In this document: positions 24,201-37,150 of the stretch, one piece after another
Numbering within the stretch: the stretch's first letter is position 1
Layout of the letters: every line of letters begins with the position of its first letter
From: Stercorarius parasiticus
Taxonomy: Eukaryota; Chordata; Aves; Charadriiformes; Stercorariidae
Direction: 5' to 3'
Length of the DNA stretch: 64,000 nucleotides
NCBI GenBank assembly: GCA_013396915.1
Contig: VWZL01002503.1
Coordinates: forward strand, 37,636-101,635
The notes under the pieces: generated by a model
The model's input: only the letters and a program-made list of their open reading frames with translations
The model's database searches: none
What the model was told of the DNA's origin: nothing
Translations under genes and position numbers: made by a program

Positions 24201-25627
24201 CCCCCTCGCCCCCGGGCGGGATGCAGCGGGGGAGCTGGCTGCGGGGTGCCGTGGGTGCAGCAGCAGGGATGGTGAGGGTCTAATCCTGCCCCTGGGACGC
24301 ACCCAGGGTGGCGCGGGAGGAGCAGTGGGGGCAGCAGGCGTGGATGAGCCCTGCCTGTAGATGGCCATAGAGTCCCTGAGAAACTCCAGTGGGAAGGAAC
24401 ATCCCTAATCTGAGCAGGATGGGACCTTCCAGCCAGAGAAGATACAACTGGGGGTCTGGAAACTCAGAACTGGAGAGGCTGGAGAGGGACGGAACCGCCA
24501 GCTCTTCCAGTGCCTGAATGAGGTGAAGGAGGCGGGAGCCAGATTCAGCCCAACCTGCAGCAGGCGGTTCTCCATGCTGGGGTGGCAGGAGCTCCTTGTT
24601 GAGGGATGGTGCTGATGCTGAAGGTTTGCCTGCACCCAAAGGGAGGTTTTTTGACAAGTCCAAAGAGGAGGGATCTACTGAAGGGTGTAAATACAGAGAA
24701 ATCAGGAAATCGCATCTGGATCACGAAATCCTCTAAGCTGAAAATAGCTGGAGGCTGGGAGAAGGCTCAAGGAAGTATCATGTATGCTTGCTGTCATCTT
24801 CCTCATCCCTGGACACCGCTGGGTGGCAGGAAGGGACGGTGGGGACATCGCAACTGTGCTACTGCTCCCAGGCTTATTTGGTCAGAGAGGTGTGTGCCGG
24901 ACATGAATACAGCTGGCACAGGCTCTAGCTCGGCTCTGAAAAGTTTGGGTTGTTTTTTTTTTTAAACTAGTGAAACTTGCACCTGTAAAGATCTCACCTG
25001 AAAACTAAAACCCACTGCCAAGGGTCCAAGTGAGTGCCTGGTTCCCCAGTGAGCTCCTCACCACGAGGTGCCTGGTGACTCCCAGGGCACCCCAGTTATT
25101 CCAGACACTGGAAACACGGCTCCTCGCACAGACACCTGCTGCTGAAGCCATGGGACCCAGCGTCCATCCTCCGCCCTCCCAGCTGCCCTCCCACCCGGCA
25201 GGAGCAACCATCCTGGTGGGGTGACAAGAGGAACCTGAGCTGCATCCACAGGCTGGGACAGGGCTCAGGGTCTCCGTCTCGGATCCACATACCTCTGGCT
25301 GGCACTGGCTGGGACACAGCAGCCGCTTGGCAGCTGTGCTTGGCCCCGGTTTGTGGAAGTCTTGCTGCGGTCGGGCACCCATGTAACCAGAGGAGAACTG
25401 AAAGTGCCGATCCCGGGGCTTGCCTCCAAAGAGGGGCACATGTGAGATGTTGGAAAGGGAAGCTGAACCATTTAGCAAGGCACATGCAAGCCTTGCTATC
25501 CGACAAGGTCGAGGCAGGATGTGGTGGCAGCCAGGCAGGCTCCTGGTAGTGGTTTGGTTCTCAAATCAGCCCTCGAGGTTGAGCAGTCTCCTGCCGCAGG
25601 AAGGCAGAGGTCTGGGGTCCTCCGCAG
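21223..25627. other. Intergenic, no gene recognised
   Basis: No coding similarity recognised. It contains the CACACC-rich minisatellite at 23618-23792 and otherwise unique-looking sequence. Confidence 0.5.
23618..23792. repeat. Degenerate about 18-bp CTCACACCGTGTCC minisatellite
   Basis: About ten imperfect copies of a unit resembling GTGCTCACACCATGTCC follow one another, with variants such as CGCTCACACCGTGTCCGTG. The short frames across it (VLTPCPRSHRV-like) are by-products of the repeat. Confidence 0.85.
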
Positions 25628-25628
25628 G

Positions 25629-26300
25629 CTGCAGAGGGATATCTGCTCCACCATGGACCTCCATGGGCTGCAGAGGGATATCTGCTCCACCATGGACCTC
25701 CATGGGCTGCAGAGGGATATCTGCTCCACCATGGACCTCCATGGGCTGCAGAGGGATATCTGCTCCACCATGGACCTCCATGGGCTGCAGAGGGATATCT
25801 GCTCCACCATGGACCTCCATGGGCTGCAGAGGGATATCTGCTCCACCATGGACCTCCATGGGCTGCAGAGGGATATCTGCTCCACCATGGACCTCCATGG
25901 GCTGCAGAGGGATATCTGCTCCACCATGGACCTCCATGGGCTGCAGAGGGATATCTGCTCCACCATGGACCTCCATGGGCTGCAGAGGGATATCTGCTCC
26001 ACCATGGACCTCCATGGGCTGCAGAGGGATATCTGCTCCACCATGGACCTCCATGGGCTGCAGAGGGATATCTGCTCCACCATGGACCTCCATGGGCTGC
26101 AGAGGGATATCTGCTCCACCATGGACCTCCATGGGCTGCAGAGGGATATCTGCTCCACCATGGACCTCCATGGGCTGCAGAGGGATATCTGCTCCACCAT
26201 GGACCTCCATGGGCTGCAGAGGGATATCTGCTCCACCATGGACCTCCATGGGCTGCAGAGGGATATCTGCTCCACTGTGGACCTCCATGGGCTGCAGGGG
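25629..26300. repeat. 39-bp tandem array, 17 full units
   Basis: The motif CTGCAGAGGGATATC recurs at exactly 39-bp intervals from 25629 to 26292, that is 17 full periods plus a partial eighteenth, with no indel. Most units look identical. Only the last two vary (CCACTGTGGACC instead of CCACCATGGACC, then GCAGGGGGATATTTGT). Because 39 is a multiple of three, several frames on both strands stay open across the array, for example repeating GLQRDICSTMDLH on plus and PSAAHGGPWWSRY on minus. I do not call a gene: there is no start context, signal or flanking exon support. Confidence 0.97.
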
Positions 26301-28904
26301 GATATTTGTTCTGGTGCCTGGAACACCTCCTCCTCTCCTTCTCCACTGACCTGGGGATCTGCAGAGTCATTCCTCTCACGTATTCCCACTCCTCTCTCCC
26401 AGATGCTATGCAGAATTTTTTACTGTTTCTTAAATACATCATCACAGAGGAACGCCCATCTTTGTTGATGGGCTCAGCTTTGGGCAGTGGTGGGTACACC
26501 TTGGAGCTGGCTGGGTGCCACATGGGGCCAGCTCCTGATGTCTTCTCACAGAAGCCACCCCTACAGCTCCCCACTACCGAAATCTTGCCATGTAAACCCA
26601 ATACAGTCCCAAGGACATGACGTCCCCCTGGCAGGAGGGGCGACCAGGTTGGAGCAGAGCAGGGATGTGCTGTGAGTGAGATGCAGATGCTCATCCACAT
26701 CAGCCTCTGCCCAGTTCCCATCTGGTTGACGCATGCTGGGCAGGATCATTTCTGCCCCAACAGCAGCTTCCCACATGCCCGGGCTGGTTTCTGCTCTCCT
26801 GAGGACTCAGCAGCCCGGGCAGCTCCTCTGACACCCAGCGCAGGGCGTGTTTCAGGAGCGGGACCTAGCCAGCTGCTCCGCGGAAGGGAGATGAGCGGCT
26901 GCTGGCTGCCGAGCGCGCCTCTGGCAAGCCGTCCACACCCCTGGGCTCTGCCAAACTTCACACTCATGCAAAACGCTATTTTTCTGCTCTAAGAGCTTAA
27001 CTTGAGCCCCGCCTGGGGACTTCAGGCTGAAGAAATCATCCCAGCAAAGAAAAGTTTTCCCCGCGGCAGGGCAGTGTCTCCCTGTGGCTCCTGTCAGCAG
27101 CACGTGAAGTGATGGTTGCTCTTCCACCCCACAAAAAAAGCAAAATCCAGCTGAAGCTGGATAAATTGCACTCAGTGGTTTCATCCAAGTCATCTGCTGA
27201 AACCTGAGAGCAGGAGTGAACCTGAAGGCGGGATGAGCACCCTTCCCATGCCCTTCCCGGGCACGGCCCCAACCCTGTGGGCACAGAGGAACACCTGGAG
27301 GTTGCACTGCCATCTTCCCACAAATGAAATGGGGTTTTGTTTTCCTTTTGTCCCAGTTACAAAGCACAAACGTATCTTAAAAGGGCAGGGTGGTGGCTTT
27401 GAGTGAAGCATTAGCAGCCCTGAAGGTCTGAGAGATCATCCCAGGACACAGCTGTTCTCCGTCTCCTTTCTCCTGACTCCATCACCTCTGCAACCCCCTT
27501 CAGCCTCACGGATGTGTGTTTAACTGGTGCCACCCCAGGGTGGGTCCTGCTTGTGCTTCTGTCCTGCAGCACATAGGACCATGTTCATTCAAAATACTTT
27601 GCACACATTAGTGAAGGAGGGAGGCTGGAGCCTGCGCTGAGGCTGAGACCCTGCCGCCAGCCGGGATGAGCCTAGAGCCGGGGGAGATGCTGCGCCATGG
27701 AGACCAGGCAGGGGAGCAGTCCCTCACCTCCTTCACGCTAAGTCTCTCCATTTTTCAGAGTTTTGCATCTGACCTTCCTGAAGTGGCCTGGAGAAGACCC
27801 ACAGAGATGTCTCTGTTTTGGGGCAGGAACCTGCAGCACTGGGGTGCATTTGAGGGTGTCCATCTGCAGCCGGAGAGATCCCTGTGCATCCTCAGAAGCA
27901 TCCAGCTGCTCATGAATTGCACTGTTTTACTGTAGCGTGTGGGGGAACAGGAAATGAATGAGGCTCTCAAGGGCTTTTTGAGAGCTTCACAGCACATTAC
28001 TTTCTCAAATTGCAGCTGGTGGCATCCCATGATGAGCTTGGAAGCTCCAGTTCTTCCTGAAAGACAAATAAAAGTCCAGTTTTGCAGTTATGTTCAAAAA
28101 CTGAAAAGTGTAACTGTGAAAATCTCTGTAGCTCACAAACTTTCTTTTTTTAAATTTCAGGATTTGGGGTTGTCTCACTCCCATTTTTGAGTTTTGAGTA
28201 ATTTGAGAAAAAACCCTAAAGAGAGACGGGGGAGCTGGAGGTGCACTGGGAATTCATCGGGAGGGATCATACGGAAAGCCCCAGGGTGGGCAACGGTGGT
28301 GAAGCAGGGGGGTTAAGGTTGGAAACAAGTGGATTTAATAAATTGACGAAAGCTGATTAATTCACTGGCCTGGGCATGGGTCAGTTGAACAGCCTGATCT
28401 CAATAACTGATTGATTTAACGGTGGCTCTGCACAGCTCACCCCTGCTCCCCGGCAGCCCTGGGGAGTGCTGGGTTTGCCGGAAGGAGACGAGTCCCAGTG
28501 CGGGAGGGCTGCCAGGAGGCGGATGCTGAGGGAGTGTCTCCAGGAAAGCAAACTCCCAGCGGCATTTCCCCAAAGTGGGAGCCGTCAGCAGCTGGGACAG
28601 ATCTTCTACCCGGTGCCCAGATGTCTGCGGGTTTGGGGTGGGATCCTGCGGGGCCTGGGCGGTGGGGGCAGGCAGAGCTGGAGGCAGCCCAGGGCGGCCA
28701 CCGAGGGCTGGGGGCGATACAGGAGAGAAGGGAACACTGGGCCAAGCCTTGGCTGAAGGACCACAGCGCCAGCTCCCCTGCCCTTGTGCTGCAGCAGGTC
28801 CCCTTGCTGCCATCCCTGCAAACAAGTACCTGCCGCCAGCCAGGAACGTCCCAGTCTGCTCCTCATGCTGCCCGCCCTGCCACGGCGGTGGGAAATGGAG
28901 TCTG

Positions 28905-29000
28905 TCCTGTGTATGCCATCACCCGTCCTGCAAGTGCCATCATCTCTCCTGCCTGTGCCATCATCTGCCTGTGCCATCATCTGTCATATCTGTGCCAGCA
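28905..29000. repeat. TGCCATCATCTGCCTG-type minisatellite
   Basis: Five to six imperfect copies of a 16-24-bp unit with core GTGCCATCATCT lie in tandem. Confidence 0.8.
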
Positions 29001-32000
29001 TGCTGGCATTGCTCTGCTGGACACAAGGGGTCCTGCTGCCAGGAACTGTGACAGTTTGAGGCAGGAGTGATGACAGCCGATGACGTCCCCAGTGTCCCCC
29101 TTCAGAGAGGGTCCATGCTCCTCCCTTCACCACCGAGGACTCAGAGCCCTGGAAGCACATGCGAAATGACTTGCCAAGGTCACTCAGAGCTGAGCCCGGT
29201 GGCACTGGGCAGTGCAGTGAGTTTTCAGCTAAGTCAGCAGTGTGACAGTGGGAAGGAAGTCCAACAAAGGATGCACTCCCAGTCTTGGGACCAGCATTGG
29301 TGGCTTCGAGTCACCTTTTGCCCTCTAGCAGTTGGCTGTCTGGGGCTGTGTGCTGGAAGCCCACCAGGCAGGGAAGGATCTGGCTACCCATGCACCAGTT
29401 TGGTGGGGAGAGGATGGGAAAATGCCATTTGGACTAAGGCTGGGAAGAAAAAGCATGTCACGCTCAGCTGGGGCTGGAGCAAGCCCTGGTGCTCCAGCAG
29501 AGGAAACGGCTCTCCAGAGATTTCTTGTTGCATTTTGGGATGTGGAAAGGACTGGAAACATGCCCGCTGGCTGGAGGGTGATCCACAGGGCCATGCACAT
29601 TTACACAGAGACAGTAACCACCTACCAAAAGGAAACTCCATTGTTGGGGTGAGAAACAATGCTACTGATACACTTAAATTTAGGGATTGCTGGGCTGACA
29701 GGGGGCTGCCTCAGGCCGGGGGAACCTGCAGGTGTGCGGCTCTGAGCTGCTGTGCTGGGGCTGCTGCCATGGCTCCTACTGCCATGGCTCCTGCTGGAAA
29801 ACAGTGGGAAAAGGGCCTGGCAGAGCCAGGAAACCGGATGAGATGCCTCCCCGGTGCAGAGATTTCACCTGAAGGACCATGGCCTGGGGAGGGAATGGGA
29901 TGCTGTGGGACAGCTCTGTTGGCCATCCCCAACCTCAGGGGGATGCCACCAAGGAGCCCCAGCCTGCACTGGGTACCTACCTTTTTTTAAAGTCCTGCCA
30001 AAAAAGAGGAGAGACCCCCTCCTTTCCCTCAGGTTGAGTTTCCAGTGCAAGGTCTTGGATCCAGAAAGCGTAGTTTGATGCCAAAGATTTGAAGGAGCAG
30101 TCGCCCTGGGACAGGACAGCTTCTCCAGCCGCGGCACTGTGCAACAGCGTCGAGGGATGGGACTACGCCTCTGCAGGCGGGAGCCCTCCATGGGATGCTG
30201 GGCCTCAAAACTGACTGCAGAGAGTTTGGGGAAAAAAAAAATTCACTGCACAGGAGAGCTAACGGAGAGATGCTACACAAACCACGTCCCTCCGGGTTGC
30301 TTGAATTCTCCTTGTGGATCAATGTAATAATGGAGAAACAGGTCCTGTTTGGTCCTTCAAGGGGCAAAATCCCTCATGCAACTCGGTTAAATGTGGATCA
30401 TTGAGGAACAAGGGACCACTTCAGGTCAGAAAGTGGTGTGGATTTGGGGGGAAAGTGGATTGCAGTGTGTGCACCCGCTCCAGCAGGAGGAGGCATGGCC
30501 GCGGGCACCCCCATGTCCCCCCCGATGCCCTGCTGCCTGTCCTGCTGCCCACTGCTGCTCACAGGGGACGTTTGCAGCAGCCCATGGTCCAGCTCACCTC
30601 CGGGCCTCAGCAGGCGGTCCCACACAGCTGCCCCCAACAGCCCCCTGCTTGTCCAGAGCCCCTCTGGCGCTCTGGCGGGCGCTCAGCAGGGATAGCCTGG
30701 ATGTTTCGGCATCCTGCAGGACAGCCCATCCTTGCTGTGTCTCTGCACGAGGATGTGATGGTGGCCATGGGCTACCCGGTGCAGCAAGCCTATTGCCCCG
30801 GGAGCCAGGGCAAGAGTTCAGCCTCCACGTCACCCAGCTGTGACACCGGGGTGGTGCTCGTGGGGAGCCAAGGTTGTTCAAAACGTGGTTTCTCGCTTAT
30901 GATTGAAAGCCCTGGATAGTGTTGGCCAGTTTTAAGAAAAGTGACAAACAGGTGCGTGCTTTGTTCCAAGCAGAATGTAACTTCCCCCTCTGTCCTGCCA
31001 GCTCCCTCCGCCCCCCACCCCCCTCCCCTCCGTCCTGATGAGGACGGGGATCAGCCCCATGGGCAGGGCTACCCACCTGGGTCTGCGCATGGTCGCCCTT
31101 CCTCCATGGTGTGTGCTTCCCTTCTGCCCACGCACCCTGTCCCTAAGGAGAGGTGAGCCTGTGACGGCTGCACGGAGCCAGGGGGATGTGACAGTGGCCC
31201 CAGGGTTCCGCATGCCAGCACACCTCTGCCCCAGGGCCATGGCGTGGGGGAAGGATCTCGTGCTGGGATCTGCAGCCTCATACCACGAGCTTGGGGAAGC
31301 AGCTCACCAGGTGCTGTGGCCCCACAGCCATGGGGCCGATGGCACAGGGTGGCTGCCAGCCCGCGGTGGCTCCTCGCTGTGACGCCTGCCCTGCTAGGAG
31401 CGAGCAACCTGCGGCTGGACGTGTCCCTGCCCTCTGCCCCATCACTAGAGGACTCCTGGCGAGGCAGCCGGGAGAAACCGGTGGGGCTTTTCCAAAGAAG
31501 CTGCCTATTTCCTGGCTGCCTGGGTGCCAGGGCAACAGGGAGCAGATCCCGGCCCATGGGAGACCCCCCCGGGTTGGCATCGCACAGATGCTGCCCTGGG
31601 AAAAAGGAGAGTGAAAAGGTTTTAGAAAGTAAGGCAAGAATGGAGACTTGTGCTTGGGTTTGATCTTCCTTCCAGGCAAGCATCCTTGCCAGGACAGGGA
31701 TTATAGCCTTGGATACATTGGGATCCTTCCAGTCCTGTAGAGCTTCAGTGCCTGTAAGAGCAAAAGCTCTGGGCTTAAAGCCGAGGCTCGAGTGCATCAA
31801 GGAGCTCCCACCCGCAGGGCTGTTGGCCACTGGCTCAGTGGGAACTGCCCTCAGGCACACTTCGGTTTGCTGCATCTCCTTATTTTTCTCCTCTACCAAT
31901 GGAAACACTGGTTGGATTTGCAGCCTCATTGCCCACAGACTCAAAAAAAAACCCAAAATACCTTGTGTGTGTGCGCTGTGGACTTGCTTGATGTTGGAGA

Positions 32001-32565
32001 CTGGTGTGGGCAAACCCAGCTGTTCCCAACAGGCACTTGCTCCCCAGCCAGCACTGGCCCAGCTCTCACCGTGTCAGTGGCAGCATGCAGGTGGAGATGT
32101 GGGCAGGTGCACCCTGGCCAAAAGCATCCGTCTGGCTCCCGCCGGACACATCTCTGCTGGGCTGAGGAATGCATCCCCCCCCGCAGCAGGACAGGCTGCT
32201 GAGAGGTTTTTCCAGTACCCTGCGCAATTCTGGGACTCCTCCATGCAAGGCAACGGGACACTGAGAGCTGGCACCAGCATTTTGGGAAGCCCAGACACCC
32301 AAGTCCTTTGGTTGGTGCAGGACTCAGCCTGCCTGGAGGTCCCTGGAGAAGGGACACCTCTGGGCTTGTGGGCTGTCTGGTTGACCTGCGCTGGCCTGAG
32401 ATCTCCAAAAAATAGACTTGATTTCTCAACTGAGTCCCTAGGGTTGTGTCAGCCCAAGTCCTGACTCCAGCGAGAGCTGCAGAGCTCAGCCAGGCTGCAT
32501 GTGGCCCTGGGGAGCAGGTCACAGCTCCTCCACCCGGATGTGGGTCCAGTGTTGCTCCCAGGTAG

Positions 32566-32616
32566 GACTGGGATTGGGATTAGGGTTAGGGTTGGGATTG
32601 AGAGCAGGGTTGGGGG
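32566..32616. repeat. Short GGATTG/TTAGGG-like repeat
   Basis: A run of GGGATTGGGATTAGGGTTAG followed by GGTTGGGATTG contains two exact TTAGGG units flanked by variants. It is too short and degenerate to be a true interstitial telomere block. Confidence 0.75.
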
Positions 32617-33810
32617 ACTCCCCCTCCCATGGATGGCAGCCTGTGTCCCTGAGAGCAGTCTCAGCCCAGTCTGCGGCCGGGGAGCGAGTCCCTGTGCCTG
32701 TCCCTCGTTCAGGCACTGCTGAAGAGCTGCCCATGGGGCAGACGGGGGCTGTGCTCCTGCTGGGGACACCTCTGCAGCCTCCCGCCACCCTGAATGTGCT
32801 GCTGGCTGCCACAGGGACCATGCTGTTCTCCAACCAGCCCCTCCTCTACCTGCTGTTACTTGCCCTGAGTGTCTCTGCAGAGGAACCATGGCACTCGCTG
32901 CCCTCCCACGCTCCCTCCGGAGCAGGCGGGGACTGCTCTGGAGCTCCCATCAGGGCTGAGATCAGTGTTCTGCTCTAGCAGCTCTTGAGCGCATCATAGG
33001 ACTGCTTGTGCGTTGCTCATGGCTGGCCCACGTCGGTGGCTCATCCTAATCCCCAGATTATTGAATGCTCCTGGATGCATCTCCCCTGCACTTGCTGTTG
33101 GCCAAGGAGCTTGCAGATGGGAGCAGAAAACCCTGTCCCTAATCCCTCCCTTTGGACCTTGGCCCGTTGCAGTGTCTCCAGGCTCATTCTGTTCTTCCTG
33201 TTATTTCCCAAACACATGTGGAGCTGCAGTGCCGCCCACCCATGGTCCCAGATGTGCCATCCACCAGTACTCCCAGATGTGCTCGTCCATGTTTAATGAA
33301 GACATTGAGAAGCTCTGAGCCCCACCACCAGCAAACCCTGACATCCCCAGGCACCACCTCCCAGGGCCAGCCAGCAAGTCCCTGCTCTTGCTCCAGTTTC
33401 TCCACTAATCACTCCTTCAACCCAGCCAGCCCCTGCCCAGGTGGCCTCACGTCAGATGCTTTTGTTGGAAGAGATGGATTAGAAAAACCCCTCTCCTTTG
33501 GGAAAGCAGCTATCCTGCACTGCTGGGTGAGTAACGCACTTCGCACCTTCCTGGTTTTGTTCCCCACCTGCCACTTTGTCCCCAGTGAATATTTTGCCTG
33601 CACGTGCCATGGGGTGGGAACAGTGGATGAAAAACTGAACAGGAGCGGGCGAAGAGCAGATATGGCACTGGGGGCATGAGGACGGTGGGATGCCAGAGGC
33701 ACTGGACAGCCCTTGGAGCACACGACCCGGAGACCTGGAGTTGCTCTTCCTCCCCCCCTGCCTTGTTGTGCAACATGACAACAACAAGGAGTGTGTCAGG
33801 GTGCAGGGAG

Positions 33811-33866
33811 GCAGAGGTGGCAGGGTGGCAGAGGTGGCAGGGCGGCAGAGGTGGCAGGGCAGCAGG
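33811..33866. repeat. 17-bp GCAGAGGTGGCAGGGYG repeat, three copies
   Basis: Three adjacent copies of a 17-bp purine-rich unit, nearly identical, the last one degenerating into GCAGCAGG. Confidence 0.88.
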
Positions 33867-36159
33867 ACAACCAGGCTGCACCAGGCTGGGTCCCCACGCA
33901 GCTGCCCGTGCACCGAACCTGCTCATTCAGGTAGATCTTGCTTCACAACCTGGAGTCCCACAGAGGTCACATTTATGCCAGCCTTGCATTCCTGGCATCC
34001 AAAATCCACGTCCCTGGTTTCCTACACAAACAAAGCTACGCTCTCCTTCCCATGGTATCGGGAGATCCCTCACTTCGTCTTCTGCCATGGAGAAAGCCCT
34101 CCCTGCCCCTCGCTTTCTTTTTCCCGCTGAATTTGTTCATGCCTGCATCTCATTTCATGCTCCTTGCCAGGCATTGCCCACCTGCGGTGGCCACTTTAGT
34201 GCAGGCGCCTGCTCCTCCTCAGGGACATCACTGGGCTCTCCCTGTCAGTGGCCGGGGCGTGTGTCAGTGGCTGCCACCCTGCCCTGACCCACTCTCCTCG
34301 CCGGTGGTGCCTCCTGGAAACGGGGCATGATGAGGAATGGCTGCTTGTGGGAGCCTCCCCTTGCTGGAGCCACCTCACCCTGGCCGGACTGAGCCCAAGC
34401 CAGCGGGGCTGGGGCTCTCCCTGCCTGAACGCACCATTGCTGGGATATTTCTCTGGCTATACACGGGTCGATGTGGTGGTCATTCCCCTTGCATGGCTGG
34501 AAGTATTTCCAGCCCAGTATGTCCCAGCTCTTGGTGCCCCCCAGTTTGTGCTGGAGATTGAGTCTCCTGGGACGCTAGAGATCAGCCAGGCTGGGCACAG
34601 GCTCCCTTGGACCTCAGCTCATGCCCCTGCCCCTTGGGGCTGGGCAGAGGGTGGCAAATGTGACCCTGTGCAGAGGAGGAACAGCCTCTCTTGCAGTGGG
34701 AAGGGATGCAAACCCCCTGCTCCATGCCACCTACAGGCGACCTGGGAACAGGGTGGCCAAGTCTGCGCAAGACCAAGAAGACACTCACATCTCCACTCAA
34801 ATCCCAGGAGGGTCCACCACGTGGAGTAACCGCCTGCCGGAAAGGGACTTGCTCCAAAGTCTCCCAAAGTAAAATAAGGGCGAGGAGCAAACAAAGTACC
34901 ATCCCTACCCCCACAGGGCTCTCCCAGCCCCGTCTCTGCTCACTGCCATTCAGAAAAGAGATTTGTGGTTCCTTTTCATCATGGCCTGAAGACCTCTTCT
35001 CACTGCTTGCCCAGGCAAAAAGGCAATCGGGAGGCTTGGCAGCTATTGAGAAAGGGATTAAGTGCAATCCAGAGAAGATCCTTCTGCTTCTGTGTCAATC
35101 CCTATTGCGGCTGCACCTGTGAGGTTGCAGATGTGTGCCTCAGAAACCCTGAATGGGTGAGGAGGGTGGCAAGAAGAGTCAGGAACAGGCGGGTATTTTG
35201 CCATGGAAACTTGAGAAGAGCCTTATAGTCAGCAGCGCTGCGGGATGGCAGCGGAAACGACGATCTGCTGATCCTCAGAGCCAAGACTATGGTCTCCTGC
35301 GGTATTAGCAGCAGCAGCAAAGGGGAATAATTTTTTCACATAAATCAGTATATTAATGTCTTGGAGTTGACTGACACAGGTTTTCCAGAGGTTAAATACT
35401 TAATGTGTTGAAGTGAGGAGGCAGATGCACTCACAAACACTCAGAGGTTGGACACAGTGGGCCTGCGGAGAAGCCCTGCCCTGGGCACCAGCTGGGTGAG
35501 GGTCACTCTCTCTCCCCTCTTTAGCCATTTTCTTCCCCAGACTCTGCTTCGGTCACTGCTTTGGGGGACAAAACTGGAGCTCGTCCCCAGCGAGACCGCC
35601 AGCAGCAGACTCTTCATGACACAGTGGCACATCAGGGCCAAGGGCCCCCTGGACCACAAGCCCATGGTGGCAGGAAGTTCTGCAGAAACTCCAGCGTCGG
35701 GTTAACATGTATTATGTGAAGGGCAGCTGAGAGCAGCAGAGAATGTGGCTTGCTTCGAAAAAAATTAAGAAGTGAGGCAGGCTGTGAGGAGCTGAAGTGT
35801 GACCCTCAGCCTGCAACCCAGCTGGGCTGGAAGCCACATCCTCCTTCAGCCTCCTCTCCTTGGTGATATCTCTTTGTTTATTATTTTGTTCACTGCTTTA
35901 TCCCTCTGTGTAAGCAAGCTCAAAATGTCCTTCTCAGAGCCAGGGGCCCAACCTTTCTTGGCTCATTGCTCCGTGTGGAAACGCATTACATTTTTCACTT
36001 GTGACCATACTAAAAACAATCTCAATATACATCTGGGCTCCTCAGGGCTGTCACAAGCTCCTTGTAATGATTAAAAGCGGTAATGTTAATCATGGTAGGT
36101 GAGATACTTTCTCAGAGCTCTTCTGTCATCCTGGGTGTTCTCACCTCCCACCAAATCCA

Positions 36160-36560
36160 TCCCTAGGCTGAGCCCCGGGGCAGGGGCAATGCCTGGGGGG
36201 AGAGGGGCACAGGATGGATCCGAGTCCTGGGTCAAGGACAACACCTGGTGGGGGGAGAAGGTGGGACTGAGCCCGGGGACAGAGGCTATGCCCGGGGAGG
36301 AGGGACAGGTTTGGGCTGAGCCCCGAGGTAACGTTGGTGCCTGACAGCAGGGGCAGCAGCAGGACAAGGCTGACCCTGAGCGAGGGTGATGCCCGGGGGG
36401 CAGGGGCAGCACTTAGTCCTGGGGCAAGGACCGTGCCCGGGCGGGGTAAATGGGGCTGATCCCGGGGCGGGGCGGTGCCCCGCGGAGGGGGGAGATGGGG
36501 CTGATCCCGGGGCAGGGCGACGCCCGGGGCAGGGGGGCAGGACGGATCCGAGCCCGGGTG
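36160..36560. repeat. ENTPD2: Degenerate G-rich tandem repeat upstream of ENTPD2
   Basis: Blocks of the form GCTGAGCCCCGGGGCAGGGG, GATGCCCGGGGGGCAGGGG and GGGGCTGATCCCGGGG recur roughly every 50-60 bp with heavy variation. The array runs into the ENTPD2 CpG island. It is rich in runs of three or more G, so G-quadruplex formation is possible. Confidence 0.7.
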
Positions 36561-37150
36561 AGGGGTAGCCGCGGGTCCCGCAGGCCGGGGCCGGCCCCCC
36601 GCAGCCGGGCGGAGCCCGGTGTCCCGCCCGGGGGGGCCGGGGCGGCGGTGACTCAGCCGGGAGAGGCGGGCGAGGAGGAGGAGGCGGGGGAGGAGGAGCA
36701 GCAACCGCCGCAGCCGCCGCGGAGCCGCTCACCTGCCCCCGCTCCGGCCCCGCCATGGCCCGCCGGGTCGCCGCCGTCCTTCTGCTCCTCGCCCTCGGCT
36801 GCCTCCTGGGCATCCTCCTGCTCTGCCTCGGCTCCGGGGACACGCGGGGCCCGCCGGGCTTCAAGGTGAGCGGGGTCGGCACCGGGGGCACGGGGCGCGG
36901 AGGGGACAGGGGCAGCGGGCACGGGGAGCACCTGGGCTGCGCGGCACCGGGGACGGGGGGAGCCGCGCCCGGCACCCCCATCTGCGGGATGCGCGGCGCG
37001 GGAGGGGCTCCGGCATCCAGGGGATCCCCAGCGGCACGGGAGGCCACCGGGGCTGGGGGGTCCCCGGGCTGCGGGGTGGGTGTCGCAGGGCCCAGCAGCG
37101 AGCCCCCCGGCTGCGGGGACACCCGGCCGCCCAGCCCCGGCGCCTCAGAC
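36400..37150 (+). promoter_or_regulatory. ENTPD2: CpG-island promoter of ENTPD2
   Basis: Very GC- and CpG-rich sequence surrounds the first coding exon. No TATA box is visible. GC-box-like GGCGGGC and GGGGCGGGGCGG elements lie at about 36666 and 36460. The start codon is at 36755. Limits are by eye. Confidence 0.75.

Larger units (their letters stand above)
26301..36159. other. Intergenic, no gene recognised
   Basis: About 10 kb upstream of ENTPD2 with no recognisable exon. It contains three small tandem repeats (28905-29000, 32566-32616, 33811-33866) and scattered A/T runs. Long frames such as 31069-32013 (minus) show no domain. Small exons of a diverged gene could be missed by eye. Confidence 0.5.

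Noticed and set aside
25629..26300. Regular array considered as CRISPR
   Set aside because: Units are directly adjacent with no unique spacers, and the host is a bird.
25420..26721. Long ORFs of 240-386 residues across the 39-bp array read as repeat proteins
   Set aside because: They exist in several frames on both strands only because the unit is 39 bp. No signal peptide, domain, exon boundary or start context supports any one of them.
32566..32616. Interstitial telomeric repeat marking a chromosome fusion
   Set aside because: Only two exact TTAGGG units among GGGATTG variants, too short for that claim.
32499..32978. Hydrophobic segment (LLYLLLLALSVSAEEP) as a secreted-protein signal exon
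   Set aside because: The preceding frame is not a plausible N-terminus, no good donor with matching downstream exon was found, and the composition around it is generic.
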